Shown here: positions 48,458 to 61,804 of the stretch, piece after piece
Numbering within the stretch: position 1 is the stretch's first letter
Layout of the letters: each line of letters begins with the position of its first letter
Assembly (NCBI GenBank): GCA_964057225.1
Contig: OZ059896.1
Span: 10,354,001 to 10,418,000 of the forward strand
Source: Auanema rhodensis
Taxonomy: Eukaryota; Nematoda; Chromadorea; Rhabditida; Rhabditidae
DNA: 64,000 bases
Reading direction: 5' to 3'
Translations under genes and position numbers: made by a program
The notes under the pieces: generated by a model
Told to the model about the DNA's origin: nothing
The model's database searches: none
Seen by the model: only the letters and a program-made list of their open reading frames with translations

Positions 48458-50493
48458 ACTTTCATTTAACACTTACATCTAAGACTTAATACTACCATCT
48501 TCACGTTTTGTTTGAAGTTCTCGGATTTCAGGTTTCTTTAAAGCAAATAGTACACATCACTGCCAAAGCTAAGGGAAAAGTCTAGTTTTCTCATTCGAAA
48601 ATTAGTTTACAGTTGGTAAAAGTTAATTAGAAGCTTACGAAAGTGGTTCAAAGAAAATAAATCAGACAACATTAGATTAATTCTCAATACTGAATAAACT
48701 GAAAATAAAGTTTAATTCGAAAGCATACGAGCAATCAAGAAAAATCATGAAGAAATATTGTTAATTTGTAGAATTAAGATAATTTTTTATTGTTTATAAT
48801 TATTCAACTGAACACAAGGCTCCTGCACTAATTAGATTATCCATATATAATTATATAATATAATTGCTTATCATTGAACAAAAATATTTATGTATGAGCA
48901 AAAAAAATGAAATGATCATAAATTTTTGTAAATGATCTATCATCCAATTTCGATTATGCAGTCTAGTTCACACATTTATCTACATTTTTGAAGTTTCTCC
49001 AGCTAAATTGTCAGGGTCCGTCACTCAATGTTGCTTTGAGTGATAGTTTCCCCTCACTCTTTTCTCGTTTAAAACTAATAATAAATGACGAAAACCATTG
49101 ACCCAAGTAATCTGCTTTCATGTTTTCTAGTTCTCTGAAAAGTAAAAGTGTATCAATTCATTTCATATTCAAACTAACACTTAATTGGACATCAATGCTT
49201 AAAACAAACGAATTTTTTTTTAAGTCGAGCAAAGAGTTTTTTATCAATCTGGTGGAATTAGTTTTCTGCCAAGAGAATCAAGGAATTATTTTTTAGATTA
49301 TATGTATATCTGTACTTATATCAAGAAGTTTTCATTCGCTCTTTTTGTTATTAGTCCAAAAGATAAAATTAAAAGATATTCAAACGTTCTGAGACTATTA
49401 CATCTTAACCATGATCATCCATCTACTTTGACTGACAACGCTCGTCAGCAAATTCGCTAATTTCAATATCTTATATTACGTAATTATAAAACAAAACAAA
49501 TTTTTTAAATATTTAAATGAGGCAATATGATTATACAAAATTTAAATTCTTTCCGTATAAAAACATTCTTATTCGTATATTTTAAGCATCTTATGAAACA
49601 TTGCAACTAGTGTGATATGTATGTTTATAATAGTTTTTCGTAGTGTTCATCCTTTCCTTACTTTGCTTTACTGCTCTTTCTTTTTCTACTTTTGTCCATT
49701 AAAAGCTAAATATTGGCAAAACTCCTCAGTTTCTTGTTAATTACTGAACGATATAGCTCTTCCGGAACCAGCAAGCTCAGCATTAAGCCCATGGTTTCCG
49801 GTTGTTTCTTAAAGTGTCTAAGTTTCTATCATTCTATATTTCGTTCATCGATTTTTATAATCTTTTATCAGAACTGGCAGTTTTGCCAGAATTTTTCATA
49901 TTTTTTCTTGATATGTATTTTACATAGACGTATATGCATACATTCAGAGAAAATATATAATTATTATCTTGTTTTATACTTGAATGTCATTTTAATTCGA
50001 TAAAATAATAAAAGAAATGCAGAATCGTTAAATATGAAAAAGATCGCTTTAATAATTTTATTAATCGAATCGCATTCAATTCTGTTATGTTATTAAGTTA
50101 TTAAGATGTTTGGGAACAAACAGTTCATTTTATGTTTCTTGTTCCTTTTCTTCAAACCTCTTTTTCAAATTTCTCAAATTTACAAATGACTGGAATTGGA
50201 TGAAGCTGAGCTATGTTGAAGTAATATCAAATGTTTAATCTCCTATCTATGCTCCGTTATTATCAATACTCTTTTTCCTGCTTCTGCTATTCTCGCTTAG
50301 ATTAGTATGTGGCTTCGAGGGATTGACCATGCTTTTATAATATTATTTCTTTTTCTTTAATCTTTTTTTCACAAATAACAACAAATTGATATTTATTTCT
50401 CTAAATATGTACATTTATTTTACTTTTCCACCGGAATATCATTAACTTCTTGAACAATTTGTTTTTAAATGGTTTTAGGATTGTTTCTATCTA
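48458..50493. promoter_or_regulatory. Divergent intergenic region before the potassium channel gene
   Basis: About 2 kb of AT-rich DNA. Apart from a short perfect hairpin (49021-49043) and the open stretch near 48485-48540, nothing was identified. Probably contains the upstream promoter of the channel gene. Confidence 0.4.
49021..49043. repeat. Perfect 8-bp stem hairpin
   Basis: TCACTCAA and TTGAGTGA flank a seven-base loop in non-coding DNA. The flanking AGGG and CCCT could extend it after an internal loop. Too short for a microRNA precursor; possibly a transcription-factor half-site pair or an RNA structure. Confidence 0.45.
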
Positions 50494-53400
50494 ATGATAC
50501 CAGTGAAAACATCAATTCCAACATCGGTATCATCGTCTGCTCTCAGTAAACCCCCTGTACATGGACGCTCACGATTTGCTTCTCAATATGGACAGAGACC
50601 AGGTACTGAACAATAAAACTTATTTCATATGCAAATTATTTATCTTTAAAGTAATTTTGTAAAGAAATATTGGCAAAACACTAAGACTAAAACACAATTT
50701 ATAATATTTTAAACATTTAATTATAAAAAATGTAATACGGAATAGAAGTTAGATGAGATGACGGAGAGAAGCTTGATGTAGTTGTCTCATATTGACACAT
50801 ATCGACAATATATATACTTATTGCTCTACACATTTTTGACAATGATCTCTGTATTTTCACGCCAACAGTTATTGCATTGAATTTCAAGCTCTTATATCTA
50901 GTTGAACTACCTCTATTCAATCTTTTCCTATTTAATCTTCATTTTATTATTTATTGATCTAATATATTAGTTGCTCTATCAAAAAAAATTTTTTTTTTCA
51001 TTTCTTAAGTCACTGGAAAAACTTAAGAACGGTCCTGCTGGAACGTTCATTCACTACTGTCGCTATTGAGGTTTTTAAAGAAATATCGTCGATAGATTCT
51101 CTGAATCGTCGACGATTCATTCCCATAAACATTTCATCAATGAATACCGGCTATGCTGTAGGAATTGGTGGTGAGTACTACTCAAAGCAAATTTAATTCC
51201 GCATATATCTACATATATTTCATAATTATATCAAATTTAAAAAAAAATTCAAATATGAAACAAATGTATATAAGAAAATATTTACTTGTATTTTATATAA
51301 ATAACAACATTCGTTTTAATGTGAAGGGTATTTTCAAAAACAGTTTTTCGAATATATTATTTTTTTAAAATTAATTAAATTAGATAAACATACATGTACA
51401 TCTATATATAAATAGATATATTTATGTTTTATTAAATATTTTGTCAGTTATGAGATGGAAAAACTTTAAGAAGATTAAAGTCACATTTGTCAGTTGTTCC
51501 AAACGTAAAAAGACTTAGAATTTGTAACTTAATACGTACAAAGTGTAGATCTAGTCAATTCTGAAAGTTTCATTGAACTTGAACACATAAGAACAAACTA
51601 ATAACTTTTATAATTTTTGAAATTCTTTGAAATTTCCTGTTTGATTCATTTCCCTTCATCTATTTATATTAATTCTATAAGTGTGCCATAATGCTGTCAG
51701 TTATTCTAAATGGATCAACGAAAGGTTGTCTTTTTGAATCGTAATCATAATAGTTCAAAGCATAAAATAAAATTATTAGAAATCTAGTTGTTATATTAAC
51801 TCAAATTTAACATTTTGTTTTAGCTATATCCTCAACAGCTACATGTGAGCAGCAAAAAATGATATTGCCCACCAGGGTAAAAGGTGAAAAGTTGGTTCGC
51901 CATATGGAATCATCTCCTGACAATACGGATCAAATATGGTAATTTTTGTTTTAGTTATATGGTTACATGAAATAATATAAAAAATATTATTTGATCGAAG
52001 TAAAACTTGTTAAAGAAAATAAGTCCAACTCATGAGTTTCCCTCTTACATCGTAAGCATTTTATTTCAAGCGCAAGCAATCTAAGGATAATAACCCAACA
52101 ATTTTCAAAATCATCAGAGTACATTTGGTAAAACTATTCATGCTTGCAATGACATCCCTCATCTGTTTTGCTATTTAATTCTTTAAAATTGTCAAGATTT
52201 TAATCAATTGGACACTTATACTTTTAAAAATTATAAGAATTCAAATAGAAACTTAATCAATATATATTATTTCATTTTATTATTAATAATTAAATAGTTT
52301 TTCTTAAGTTTAGAAATATATATCTTTCTTTGAAAGACTACTACTTTCATTCTAGAAGGTCTCAAAAATGTCACATCCTGTTAAGATTATTCACATTGCA
52401 ACAACATAACTTTCTGGATAACTTAGTTTTAAGAGTTGCTTTTGTTGTGGAAGTTTTTGATCTTTGTTATAACCATATTTAGAATTTTAGTCGTTTGTGC
52501 TGTGAATCTTTTTTTCATCTGAATGGTGCTATTTATGGATTCTCGTTTTTTTGCTATTTTCATTTTTTTGAACTAAGCTGAACATATATTTATCCCCAAT
52601 TTTTTTATATCTGTTTAACGAGTAAGATATACTCTTTTCTGTTAAAATTTTTACTTCAGGATATGTATTCTTAACAATCGCTCATGTCCACAAAAAATGT
52701 TTTGTAGTCGTTCATTTGTCATTACAATACAAGATAAATTGAACATAGTTACATGCGTTTTATCATTTCCTGCTTTTTCTTACCCATTGCCCTCTTTGAA
52801 ATTTTCCTTATCTCTCTTCTTAATTTTCACTCTTTTTCTCTTACAAAACTTTCTATTTCTTCTACTGTCTGTTAAGTCTACTTTCTCTACTCTTCCTACT
52901 TGTCTGAATGTCATCTTCCGTTCTTTCAAATACTATCAGATCGAACAAATTTTGAGAAGCAACAACTGTTTCTTAGTCAATATCCTAACATAAATTTTGT
53001 AAAAGCAAAGAAGTGGTAAAAGAGTTCTGGAGAGAACTATTCCAACTGAATTACAAATGAAATAATAGATTGAAATTTTTAAAATAATTAAGATTTTATC
53101 TTGACAATTGTATGATTTCATCTTTTTAAAATTTTCATTGAATATATCAAAGTTTATACTCTCATGTTTTGTAATGGGGCTTCAAATGTTTAGTGAATAT
53201 ATACTTCTCCTCACGTGGTGTAAAAAGATATTTTACTATTAAATTCCAAAAAGTGTGCTCAAAGATGTTCATTGAATATGTTTTCTTTTAGCACATTCAA
53301 TATAATTATTTTTATAATTAAATATAATATAAATATTTTTATTTATATTTATCTACATTATAATATTTCTGATTAATTTGAGCATTTATAATATTATATA

Positions 53401-56114
53401 TTAAATAGCATGAATAACCGTTTCCTTATTATTCTGCTTATCCCAATATTGTTTTTTTAATTTTCTTTTGTTAAGTTGCCTATTAATACGGAAGATATTT
53501 ATAAATAATTCAATTATAGCTTCTAAAATATCTAGACTTATGTATGAAATATCCTGAATTATTTTTTTTTAATATCTACTAGATTATAAATATAACTATT
53601 AGTCCACTTCATATTACATCTATGAAAATGTACATATAATCTACTTGTTTCTACTATATAATATTTTAAACTTTATGCTTTATGCTTTATACATTCAATC
53701 TGTTCATCCCTATTAGTATTCCAATAATAGCCAAAAAGCAGATATACATATGTTGTGATTTATTCTTTCAATAGATTTGACTTCATTCTTCCATCTCACT
53801 ACGTTACTCTTCTAATTCAATTTCTTCCCCCGTCAACTATCATCTGTTCACAGCAGTAGTAGTCGTCGTCATCTACTTCTTTTCCATTCTTATCGTCGTG
53901 TTCGTCGTCTTCATCAACGTCGCTTTTCTTCATCATTCATCTCCATGTTCTTCAGTAGCTGTTTCTTGTGTTTCCTCTTGTTCGTTTTCGTCTTCTTCGT
54001 TGCCGTCTAGTCTTCTCCTTCTCCTTCCGTCCCTGCTCCATAATCATGGCCTTGCCTTCATCCTTCATCTTTCTACTTACTATTTTTCTTTCTTGCTCAG
54101 TGTACTCCGTCCTCATCATCGTCGTCGTCCTCTTCATCATCTTCGTTTTTCGCTCAAATAATTTGCCTTCCTTGTTCAGCATTATGTCTGTTTTGTGTTG
54201 AATCTTCTCTCCTCCTTTCGTAAAATTGAAAGCTTAAGTGCCCAACACCGATCCAAATTATTAACTGTCTAGTTCAGCTAAAATTAATATGAATTCTGAA
54301 GATATATATTTTGCTACTAAAAAGCCTATTCATTTGTCAAGATTTTTCAGTCTTCGCATACCTTTATGAGAAGACTGAAAATCATATAAACCCATAAATT
54401 ATTAAAACTTTAACCAACTTAAAGCATCTTTGTTTGGTACATAGGAATTGTTTCATAAAGTTTGCTCCTTAAAATAATAAGAAAAACCAAAATTTAACTA
54501 CCGAATTTCGAATTATTAATAACTATATACGTATGTCTATATGGACATAACAACCTACAACACGATTCTTTTTGTTTCTGAGATTTGTCTATTTCCATCT
54601 CTCTTTTTTCTCTTTGCTCTCTTTCATTTCCAGACCCTATCTTTCATTTTTCCTGTCTTAACTGATCTTTATACATTCTCATATTATACTGAGCATATTT
54701 CTCACTTCCTTCCAATTTCTCTCTCTCTCTCTCTTTCTAATTCTATCGTTGAACGATAATCCCATTTTTATATCTGATATATACTAAAACGAAGCTATAA
54801 ACTTTTCAACAAAAAAAAAGACTCAATAAAAGTGATATCTAATTATATTGATAAGATATATGTGCACACACCTATATTATATATATGATACTTTTTAATT
54901 TATCTATTCAATCTTCTCTAAACTTATTGATGAGAAGTTCTCTCTTCTGATTCTCTCATTAAGATATACACAAAAATTGAGAGCAACGCTTGAATTGGAA
55001 TTGAAGTTTGAATACTAAGTGTAGTTTTGTCCCCTCTTCTTTCCCTTTTTTATCTCTTTTTATCTCCTTTCACCTCCTTTCCGTGATCCTTTCCCTCTTT
55101 TTCTCCTACACCTCTTTATCTCTCTCTCTCTATCTATCTCACTCTCTCTTTCTCTCTCTCGATATTTTTTTCTCCTTCTCTTACTTCCTCTCTCTGTTTT
55201 GTTCTTTTTCTTCCCGCTTATTTCTTTTTCCTTTACTAAATCACTTTGTTGTCATCTTTTCTGTATGTTTCTATGACTTTATATAACATATAAATACATT
55301 TGAAGTTCCCAGAAGCAACAGTTTTGTTATTTCTCCTTTTGCTGAAGAGCATTCATCTCCAATTTTGAAAAAAAAATTACAAATGTAGAGGCATAAATGG
55401 ATAACAAAATAGTCGACAATGGCAACGATTTCGAAAACCGTGTTTTGGGTCTGTATTGAGTCGATTTTCACAATAAATCTGTTCTTCTATTAGTTTTAGT
55501 TACATAAGCTGTCCTAATCATTCTTTTTTGAACAAAAAAACTGATTTGTTCATTGCATCCCTCTTCTTCTCAATTTAATCTCATCATTTTAGAAATGATT
55601 GAGTTCTACAAGTTCTGTCTTAACATTACGTTCATTCTAAGTTCACATTCATTCACACTTCATTCTCGTCCTCTATGTTGAGTTTCTAACTGCCTACTAT
55701 TGTTTCTGAAAAGAATTTAATATTTGATCGTCATTAGATTGTTTCAATCACTTCAAAACGATCAGTGCTTTGCACCTTTGCCTTGAACTTTTCCTGCATT
55801 CCTCACTATTTTTAGGTTTAATAACATTTTATTATTCTAAGAACTATAATAACTTAGATATTCTTACAATTACCTTATTTTTCCTTATTTCTTTTTTTTC
55901 TTTTAAAGCTTTTATTAATTATAGAATAGAAGTTGCTTTCATTGAGGATAAATTAGGGTTTTGCATTCGTAAACCATGTTCAGGTAAGAGAAAAGGTGTT
56001 GACAACATATCTCTAAATCTAACTATAAATATATAAAATTATCTAAGCTAACGAGATTTCCATTAATTTATCATGATTGATCTTTTGGAATACTCTAAAA
56101 TATAAGCATATTCT

Positions 56115-56148
<34 letters not shown>

Positions 56149-59100
56149 GTTTTTCAAGCCATTTTTTCTAAAACTGAACATTCAAACATATGTTTATTTT
56201 CTTCAATAGTATGTTGACATTCATACTCTTAATAAATTTAGTTTATAAAAGTCTAAATTCCCGATTAGTTTTCTCTTTTTGCCTTAAATTGACAGATTAT
56301 ACGGACGTTGTTCTCTAAAAAAAAGTGATTATAACAAGGTCTGTGAGTGTCGTTTTATTTTCTCTTTTCTAAATTCTGGAAAAACAGATTTTCAAAATAT
56401 ATCATAAAAGGGGCGGGAATGTATAATACAATTGTTTAAAAAAAACATAAAATGAATATACACATATATTCATTCAACATTATTTTTTAAGTTAAAATTA
56501 GAAAATAATGTTCGGAAGTTTATAAAACATGCTTGAATCAGGTGTTTCAAAGCATTTTTTTTGTTACTTATCATTTTTCTTTAACTCCGTAATATATTCA
56601 AATTGACTGCAGTACACTTGGACTACTCTGCTCTTAGAGTTTCATGTGGATAGGATAAGAGAATATGTTTAAAAGGAAAAGCTTGGAAGGGATTAGCCGA
56701 ACGCCTTCCTTTGAATTATTCTCTCATAGCTTGTTTTAATATTTCCTATCAATTTATATTTTGAAGTTAAAAAAGAAAATGAATGAACAGATGTATATAT
56801 CTACGAAAAAGTAACTTTAATGGTAATTGAAGCTTTTAAGCTTTACCTTTGATGTTTGAAATTGAAGTCAGAATTATTGAATCATTAGAATGTCAATTAG
56901 AGAAAAATCATAAATAACCACTTTTCCGGTGAAAAAAAATTTCAATTCATATTCGAATTGAATTGCCGTTCTTTTGGAGTAAATTGAAAGAATTTAACAC
57001 ATTCATCCAGGAAATTTATATTTAGTAGCATTACGTAAGAAAATATATATTCGTGTTATATGCAAAAGCTATTGAAACGAAGCCTAAAGCCCCCCCATCG
57101 TCAAGTTTTTTCTAGATTATTCAAATAACGTGAAGCTTAGTCGAGACTTTATTTTTATTTCTTCTAAAAAGATAAAAATTCAACTTACAACACCTGTCTT
57201 TGAAGCTGTTCCGCTTTCACATTTTTTCTATCTTCATTTAAAATCTCCTTCCTGCTCTTGAATGGTACTATCTGATGCCTGAGCTTTGGTTCCAGCTTCA
57301 TAAATGTTTTATCGAAAAGGACACAATATGATCCCATCCATTCCGTGAAGTTAACAAACATTTATAGATACATATGTATGTATATACATATACACACATA
57401 CAATCCCAAAAATAACTATTCTCAGTGCTGCAATAAACGAACAAATTGCTCAGATGAAAGAATATTTTCCAACTAATTGTTATCTCGGAGAACAATTTAA
57501 AGAAAAAAGATCTCTGAAAACAAAACTTGGATATACCTTCCGATTGAAAATATATATATTAGAGTATGAAGAGATAAAAAAAGAAGGTCGAGACTCAAAA
57601 TAATTTTTATTGGAATCGATGCAGTAGCAATAATCATTTATCTTGTTCCCCTCCACCCCCCACTTTTCTCTATCACTCTCATTTACTGACCCAATCTCTT
57701 ATATTTACCGAATCAACAAATAGGTTTTACTTCTTAACTTGCCATCTGGCTTAATTCTTAGCATCATAATAACACCTGTAATATAATAAATACAGTATTT
57801 TTGAAGAAAAACCAGTATTTTTTAATGAAAATCTAACACCATCTTTCCATCTCTCTACTTTACCTTTACTTCTATATTTTTAATTTAAACACTGGTCTAG
57901 GGAAGTATAATGTAGTGATTAAATCCTCGGTCGCAGTATACGTAGTAACACCAATTGGTCTTATATCATCCTCATGACATCTTTTTCATTTCTTTCTATT
58001 GTAGCTCCACCCATCGTTTTTTAACAGACATGATCAAATTTTAGAGATAACGAAAAATTATGCTATGAGAATAAGAGATACAAAAATAAGATGAGCATAA
58101 ATTGGTGAGAAGGAGGGGGGAGGAGATGCAAGGAGGAGAGAACAATCAAAAAATAGAAAATATCGTTAAAATGAAAGAGAACAAGACATGCAGATAAAAA
58201 CTAACTGAGATTGCAAGTGTGGAGGTAGAGAAGGAGGAGTGAAAGGAAGAGCAAAATTGCTATTCATTTTCACTTCTTGGTGTTCTTAGTTGATAGACGC
58301 CCCGTCAAAAACTAAACAGTTATTTGACATAATTTATTCCTGAAATGTTTGTTGTTACTGCAGCTGCTGTGTAAGTCATCTAATGGCATACTATCACTGT
58401 ATATTATTTTTATAATTCTAGTATAGCAAACTTCAATCAGGAAGAAGCTGAAGATGATCCTTTCAGGTATTATCAAGTGAATGTACTTCACTTGAATTTA
58501 CCGTACTTATGACAATTTCACCTGATTGTACAAACCTTATAAACTAACTTAAACTAATTATATTGAGATGGAACTATTTTTTTTACATAAGACAATAATT
58601 AAATAAAAAATAATTTATATAATAACACATTTGTTTATTTGATTAAATATGTTGATTTCATTTATTTCAGCCATTCCGCTTCTGGGAGTGCTGTGTTGGC
58701 AGCCACCACAAAAGAACGTGAAGGTTCGGGTGAGCCACAAGAAACTGAAGAAAAGGGACCAGCCAGGTACATATGTTTTGAATTTTGATCGTTTTTCGTT
58801 TAGTCTACGAAAACAAGATAATTAGGTGTAAAATGATATTCGTGATATTAGTTTAAAGCTTATCTTCCTCAATTCACCAAACTACTGTTCCAAACTCAAT
58901 TACTATAAAATCAATTTCTAGGTTCCAAGATGACGATGTGGAGGCACGAATGCCTCTTGAACGTAGCAATCATAAAAATAGCGTCAGAGAAGGACCACCA
59001 GTAAACAGAACAACATCACAGAAAACTTCCAATTTTTTTTCATTTAAGGACTCAATTTTGCGTTTAAATATTGGTGGTAGTAGTTATAGAATAAGAACTC

Positions 59101-61804
59101 GTTCAATTATTAAATTTGGTCCCAAAACACTTCTTGGTAATTAAAACCTGTAGATAGCTTTGTTAAATATCTATACTATTAAGGTCGTTTTGTTCGTATG
59201 AATCATGAACATAGACGACAATGGGCTGATTGGTATTTTGAAGAACAAGATGAATACTTTTTCGAAAGAGTTCCAAGGTAAATAAATATTTCAAATGCTA
59301 CTAATATGGGTTTTTACAGATATTTTGATCCTATTTACGATTTTTATGCTACAGGAAAACTTCATGTGCCAAAGGTTTGATTATCTATTTATCTTAAAAT
59401 CATTTCAAATAACTTTAGGATTTATGTTTTGATAAATTTATGGCCGAACTAAGATTTTGGGCAGTATCCAAATCTAGAATGGATGAATGTTGTTCTCCTT
59501 TCACTCAGTATTGTGTGACAATGGATCCTCGTTCTCAGGTCCGTTTTTTCGTCAGTGTATTACTAAATTTCAGAAAAGAGTTTATTTTATCTATAATATT
59601 CCCACTAGTATGTATAAATAATACAATTATTATACTTTTTTTGATAAAAATTTTTATACAAGCCATCACATTTTAGGATGAACTGGCTGCATTTGAGCAG
59701 GTCTCGTGATAGATTATTCCTTCATATTTTAATAATACACTTGACTTGAATTTTTTAACTTTAAACATAACTTTAGTTATAGTAATAATATAAGCATGAC
59801 CGTGTGAAATTAAGTTTACTCATATCCCCGGTTAAAATACTGACAATTCTCATTACTAAAATTGAAAAAATTAACAAATATTATTTTTATTTATTTTTTT
59901 AATTTAGGAAAAAGATCACTTTATCGGAGTGCGTTGTGCTAATGTACGGCGACGTCTGTGGCTCGTACTCGAGGGACATACAAACTCCAGGTGGTGGAAA
60001 GTATGAAATTTGATATTTTTGTGCTTATGATTCATTCTTGTTCTCATAGGCTTTTGAAGTAATTTCAACAGCTTTTGTTGTACTTAGCATATCAGCTTTG
60101 ATTCTCGGATCTATACCAGAGTTTCAAGTACCACAAAAAACTGAAGATGGTCAACTGGTATATGCTACTGCTACATACCCTACTTATCCTAATTCCGGAG
60201 GCGGAATGACAGAATCGCGTACTATAATTCGTGATGGTTCAGATCATCAGGTAAATTTTGGTTAAATATTTAAAATATTTAAACATAAACAAAATTGTTT
60301 CCTTTTGAATCTCCTGTTTTACCTCCTTGAATTTCGAAATTTTTTAAAGATTAGATTGTAAATTACAGAATAACGGAACAAATGACTACACTTATAAAAA
60401 GGTACTGCCAAGCTATGATAATAATAATAATAATATTTCTTTAAATCTAAGCATTTTAAGCTTTTCGAACTTTCCTAACCTTTTTTTCACAATTATTCAC
60501 ATCATACTAATTTAATTTTTCCTATAAAAGGAAGAAGTTACTGATCTAAAATTTTGAATGCCCTTCTTTACTTTCTTCTATCAAGCTTGTAAATTCTGGC
60601 AAAACCACCAGACTTCTTTAGAACTGATCTGATACTGCTAGCCTATACTAACCTGAAGCTTGTAGTACTGGTCAAGCTTATTACACCTAATAAAATTACA
60701 TTATTAATGAAAACTTTCGATTTCAGGTTGAAATGACAGAGCATCCAGTGTTTACTTGGGTCGAGAATTTATGTGTTATCTATTTCTCGATTGAATATGC
60801 GGCTCGATTTATTGTAGCTCCAAGAAAATTGGCTTTTGCTCGCCAAGTTCTTAATATAATCGATCTTCTTTCTATTGCACCATTCTACTTCGAAATGCTC
60901 TTGCTGTTGGTAAGTGGAACAAATCATTCAAACTGATAGGGGAAGTAGATAATAGGCTATGGTCATTACCCGATCGAAAATCTAATGGTACTGATCTTCG
61001 ATGCTTATCCCTTTTTTTTTATTCTCACCTTAACTCAATGAACATCTTCCAAAAATATTAAGCTGTCTATCCCTAGCCAACTGCTTGGTTAGCAGGCAAT
61101 ATCCCATACTTCCGCATCTATAAATGTTGTAACTCTAGTTAAAAATAGAATGATTTGCAGCTTTTTAAAAACTGTCTCATTTAGTGTGGAATTTCTGGAG
61201 AAAATGTACGTAAAGTTCGATGGGCTTTCCTAACAGTACGTCTTTTGCGTGTATTACGTGTGATCCGTATAGCTAAATTGGGAAGATTTTCACCAGGTTT
61301 TCTTTTCAAGGTGAATATGGAAAAAGTATTATAATTTAAAGGTCTTGCCAACTTCGCCTTAACTATACGAAAGTCAAAGAAGCAAATGCAAATGGTTGGA
61401 GTTGTCATGATCACTGTAGTCATATTCTTCTCCACCCTTATATATTTCTTGGAGAGAGATGAACCCGATACAAAGTTCACATCAATTCCAGCAACTTTCT
61501 GGTGGTAAGATGAACGAGTTAAAATTATCAATAAATCTCTTTAACATAATAGGTGTGTCGTTACGATGGCTACAGTGGGATACGGAGATTTGGTTCCAGT
61601 TACTGTGGCTGGAAAGCTGGTAGGAAGCGGAGCAATTGTTTGTGGTGTGATGGTTTTGGCTTTGCCAATTACTATTATGGTAATCTAACATGGAATAAAG
61701 CACCAATCATAATATTTCAGGTTAACAATTTCATGCAAGTTGTGAAACTTCGGGAAGAAAAAATCGTGAAGAAGTACGCTCAACAGCACGGCGACCATGT
61801 ATAA
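50494..61804 (+). CDS. Voltage-gated potassium channel alpha subunit (Kv; EXP-2-like candidate)
   Basis: About 15 exons. The long form has a variable N-terminus from exons 50494-50602, 51081-51170 and 51824-51938, joined in phase to 58422 across a 6.5-kb intron. Then: a T1 tetramerisation domain ([42 protein letters not shown]); S1 ([19 protein letters not shown]); S2-S3 ([30 protein letters not shown]); S4 with regularly spaced charges ([20 protein letters not shown]); the pore [19 protein letters not shown]; and S6 [20 protein letters not shown]6 lacks the usual Pro-X-Pro (PIT in place of PVP or PIP) and has a Cys where most Kv channels have Ala. C. elegans EXP-2, known for fast inactivation tied to an S6 cysteine, comes to mind. 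The C-terminus is very short (YAQQHGDHV). Confidence 0.93.
54719..54736. repeat. (TC)n dinucleotide repeat
   Basis: A run of TC units inside the pyrimidine-rich part of the long intron; a related, interrupted TC/TATC array lies at about 55,118-55,170. Confidence 0.85.
56118..56147. repeat. (TA)n dinucleotide repeat
   Basis: About fifteen uninterrupted TA units within the long channel-gene intron. Confidence 0.9.
58345..58370 (+). other. Alternative first coding exon of the potassium channel gene
   Basis: ATG opens MFVVTAAA and runs into a GTAAGT donor after 26 nt, ending in phase 2. The next exon (58422) begins in phase 2, so the join reads [20 protein letters not shown] without a frameshift. 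This would be a short isoform from a promoter inside the long intron, replacing the 105-residue N-terminus. Good splice signals and phase agreement; no transcript evidence. Confidence 0.55.
59677..59700 (+). other. 24-nt microexon in the T1-S1 linker
   Basis: GAT to CAG encodes DELAAFEQ between a TTTTAG acceptor and a GTCTCG donor, phase 0 on both sides. It continues naturally into [18 protein letters not shown], the usual acidic-to-basic Kv linker, so it is probably constitutive. Confidence 0.7.
60369..60401 (+). other. Candidate 33-nt cassette exon in the S1-S2 loop
   Basis: Bounded by TTACAG and GTACTG, phase 0 on both sides, encoding [11 protein letters not shown]. Inclusion would insert 11 residues with an N-glycosylation sequon (NGT) into the extracellular S1-S2 loop; skipping leaves the frame intact. 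Confidence 0.45.

Larger units (their letters stand above)
51939..58421 (+). other. 6.5-kb intron of the channel gene
   Basis: Far longer than any other intron in the window. The transcribed strand is strongly pyrimidine-biased over about 53,770-55,260 (TTC, TCG and TC runs) and strongly purine-rich over about 58,088-58,262. It also holds a (TA)n array and the candidate alternative first exon at 58345. No nested gene could be established. The reverse strand of 53,820-54,170 reads as acidic, low-complexity peptide in two frames. Confidence 0.6.

Noticed and set aside
54541-55286. Plus-strand open frames rich in Ser, Leu and Phe in the long intron
   Set aside because: They are translations of TC-rich low-complexity DNA with no domain or splice support.
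55909-55983. Possible extra exon of the channel gene ([20 protein letters not shown]) with a GTAAGAG donor
   Set aside because: Its phases do not fit between the neighbouring exons without a frameshift or stop.
57207-57222. GTTCCGCTTTCAC, resembling the MITE right terminus
   Set aside because: Similarity stops after about 12 bases and no partner arm is nearby.
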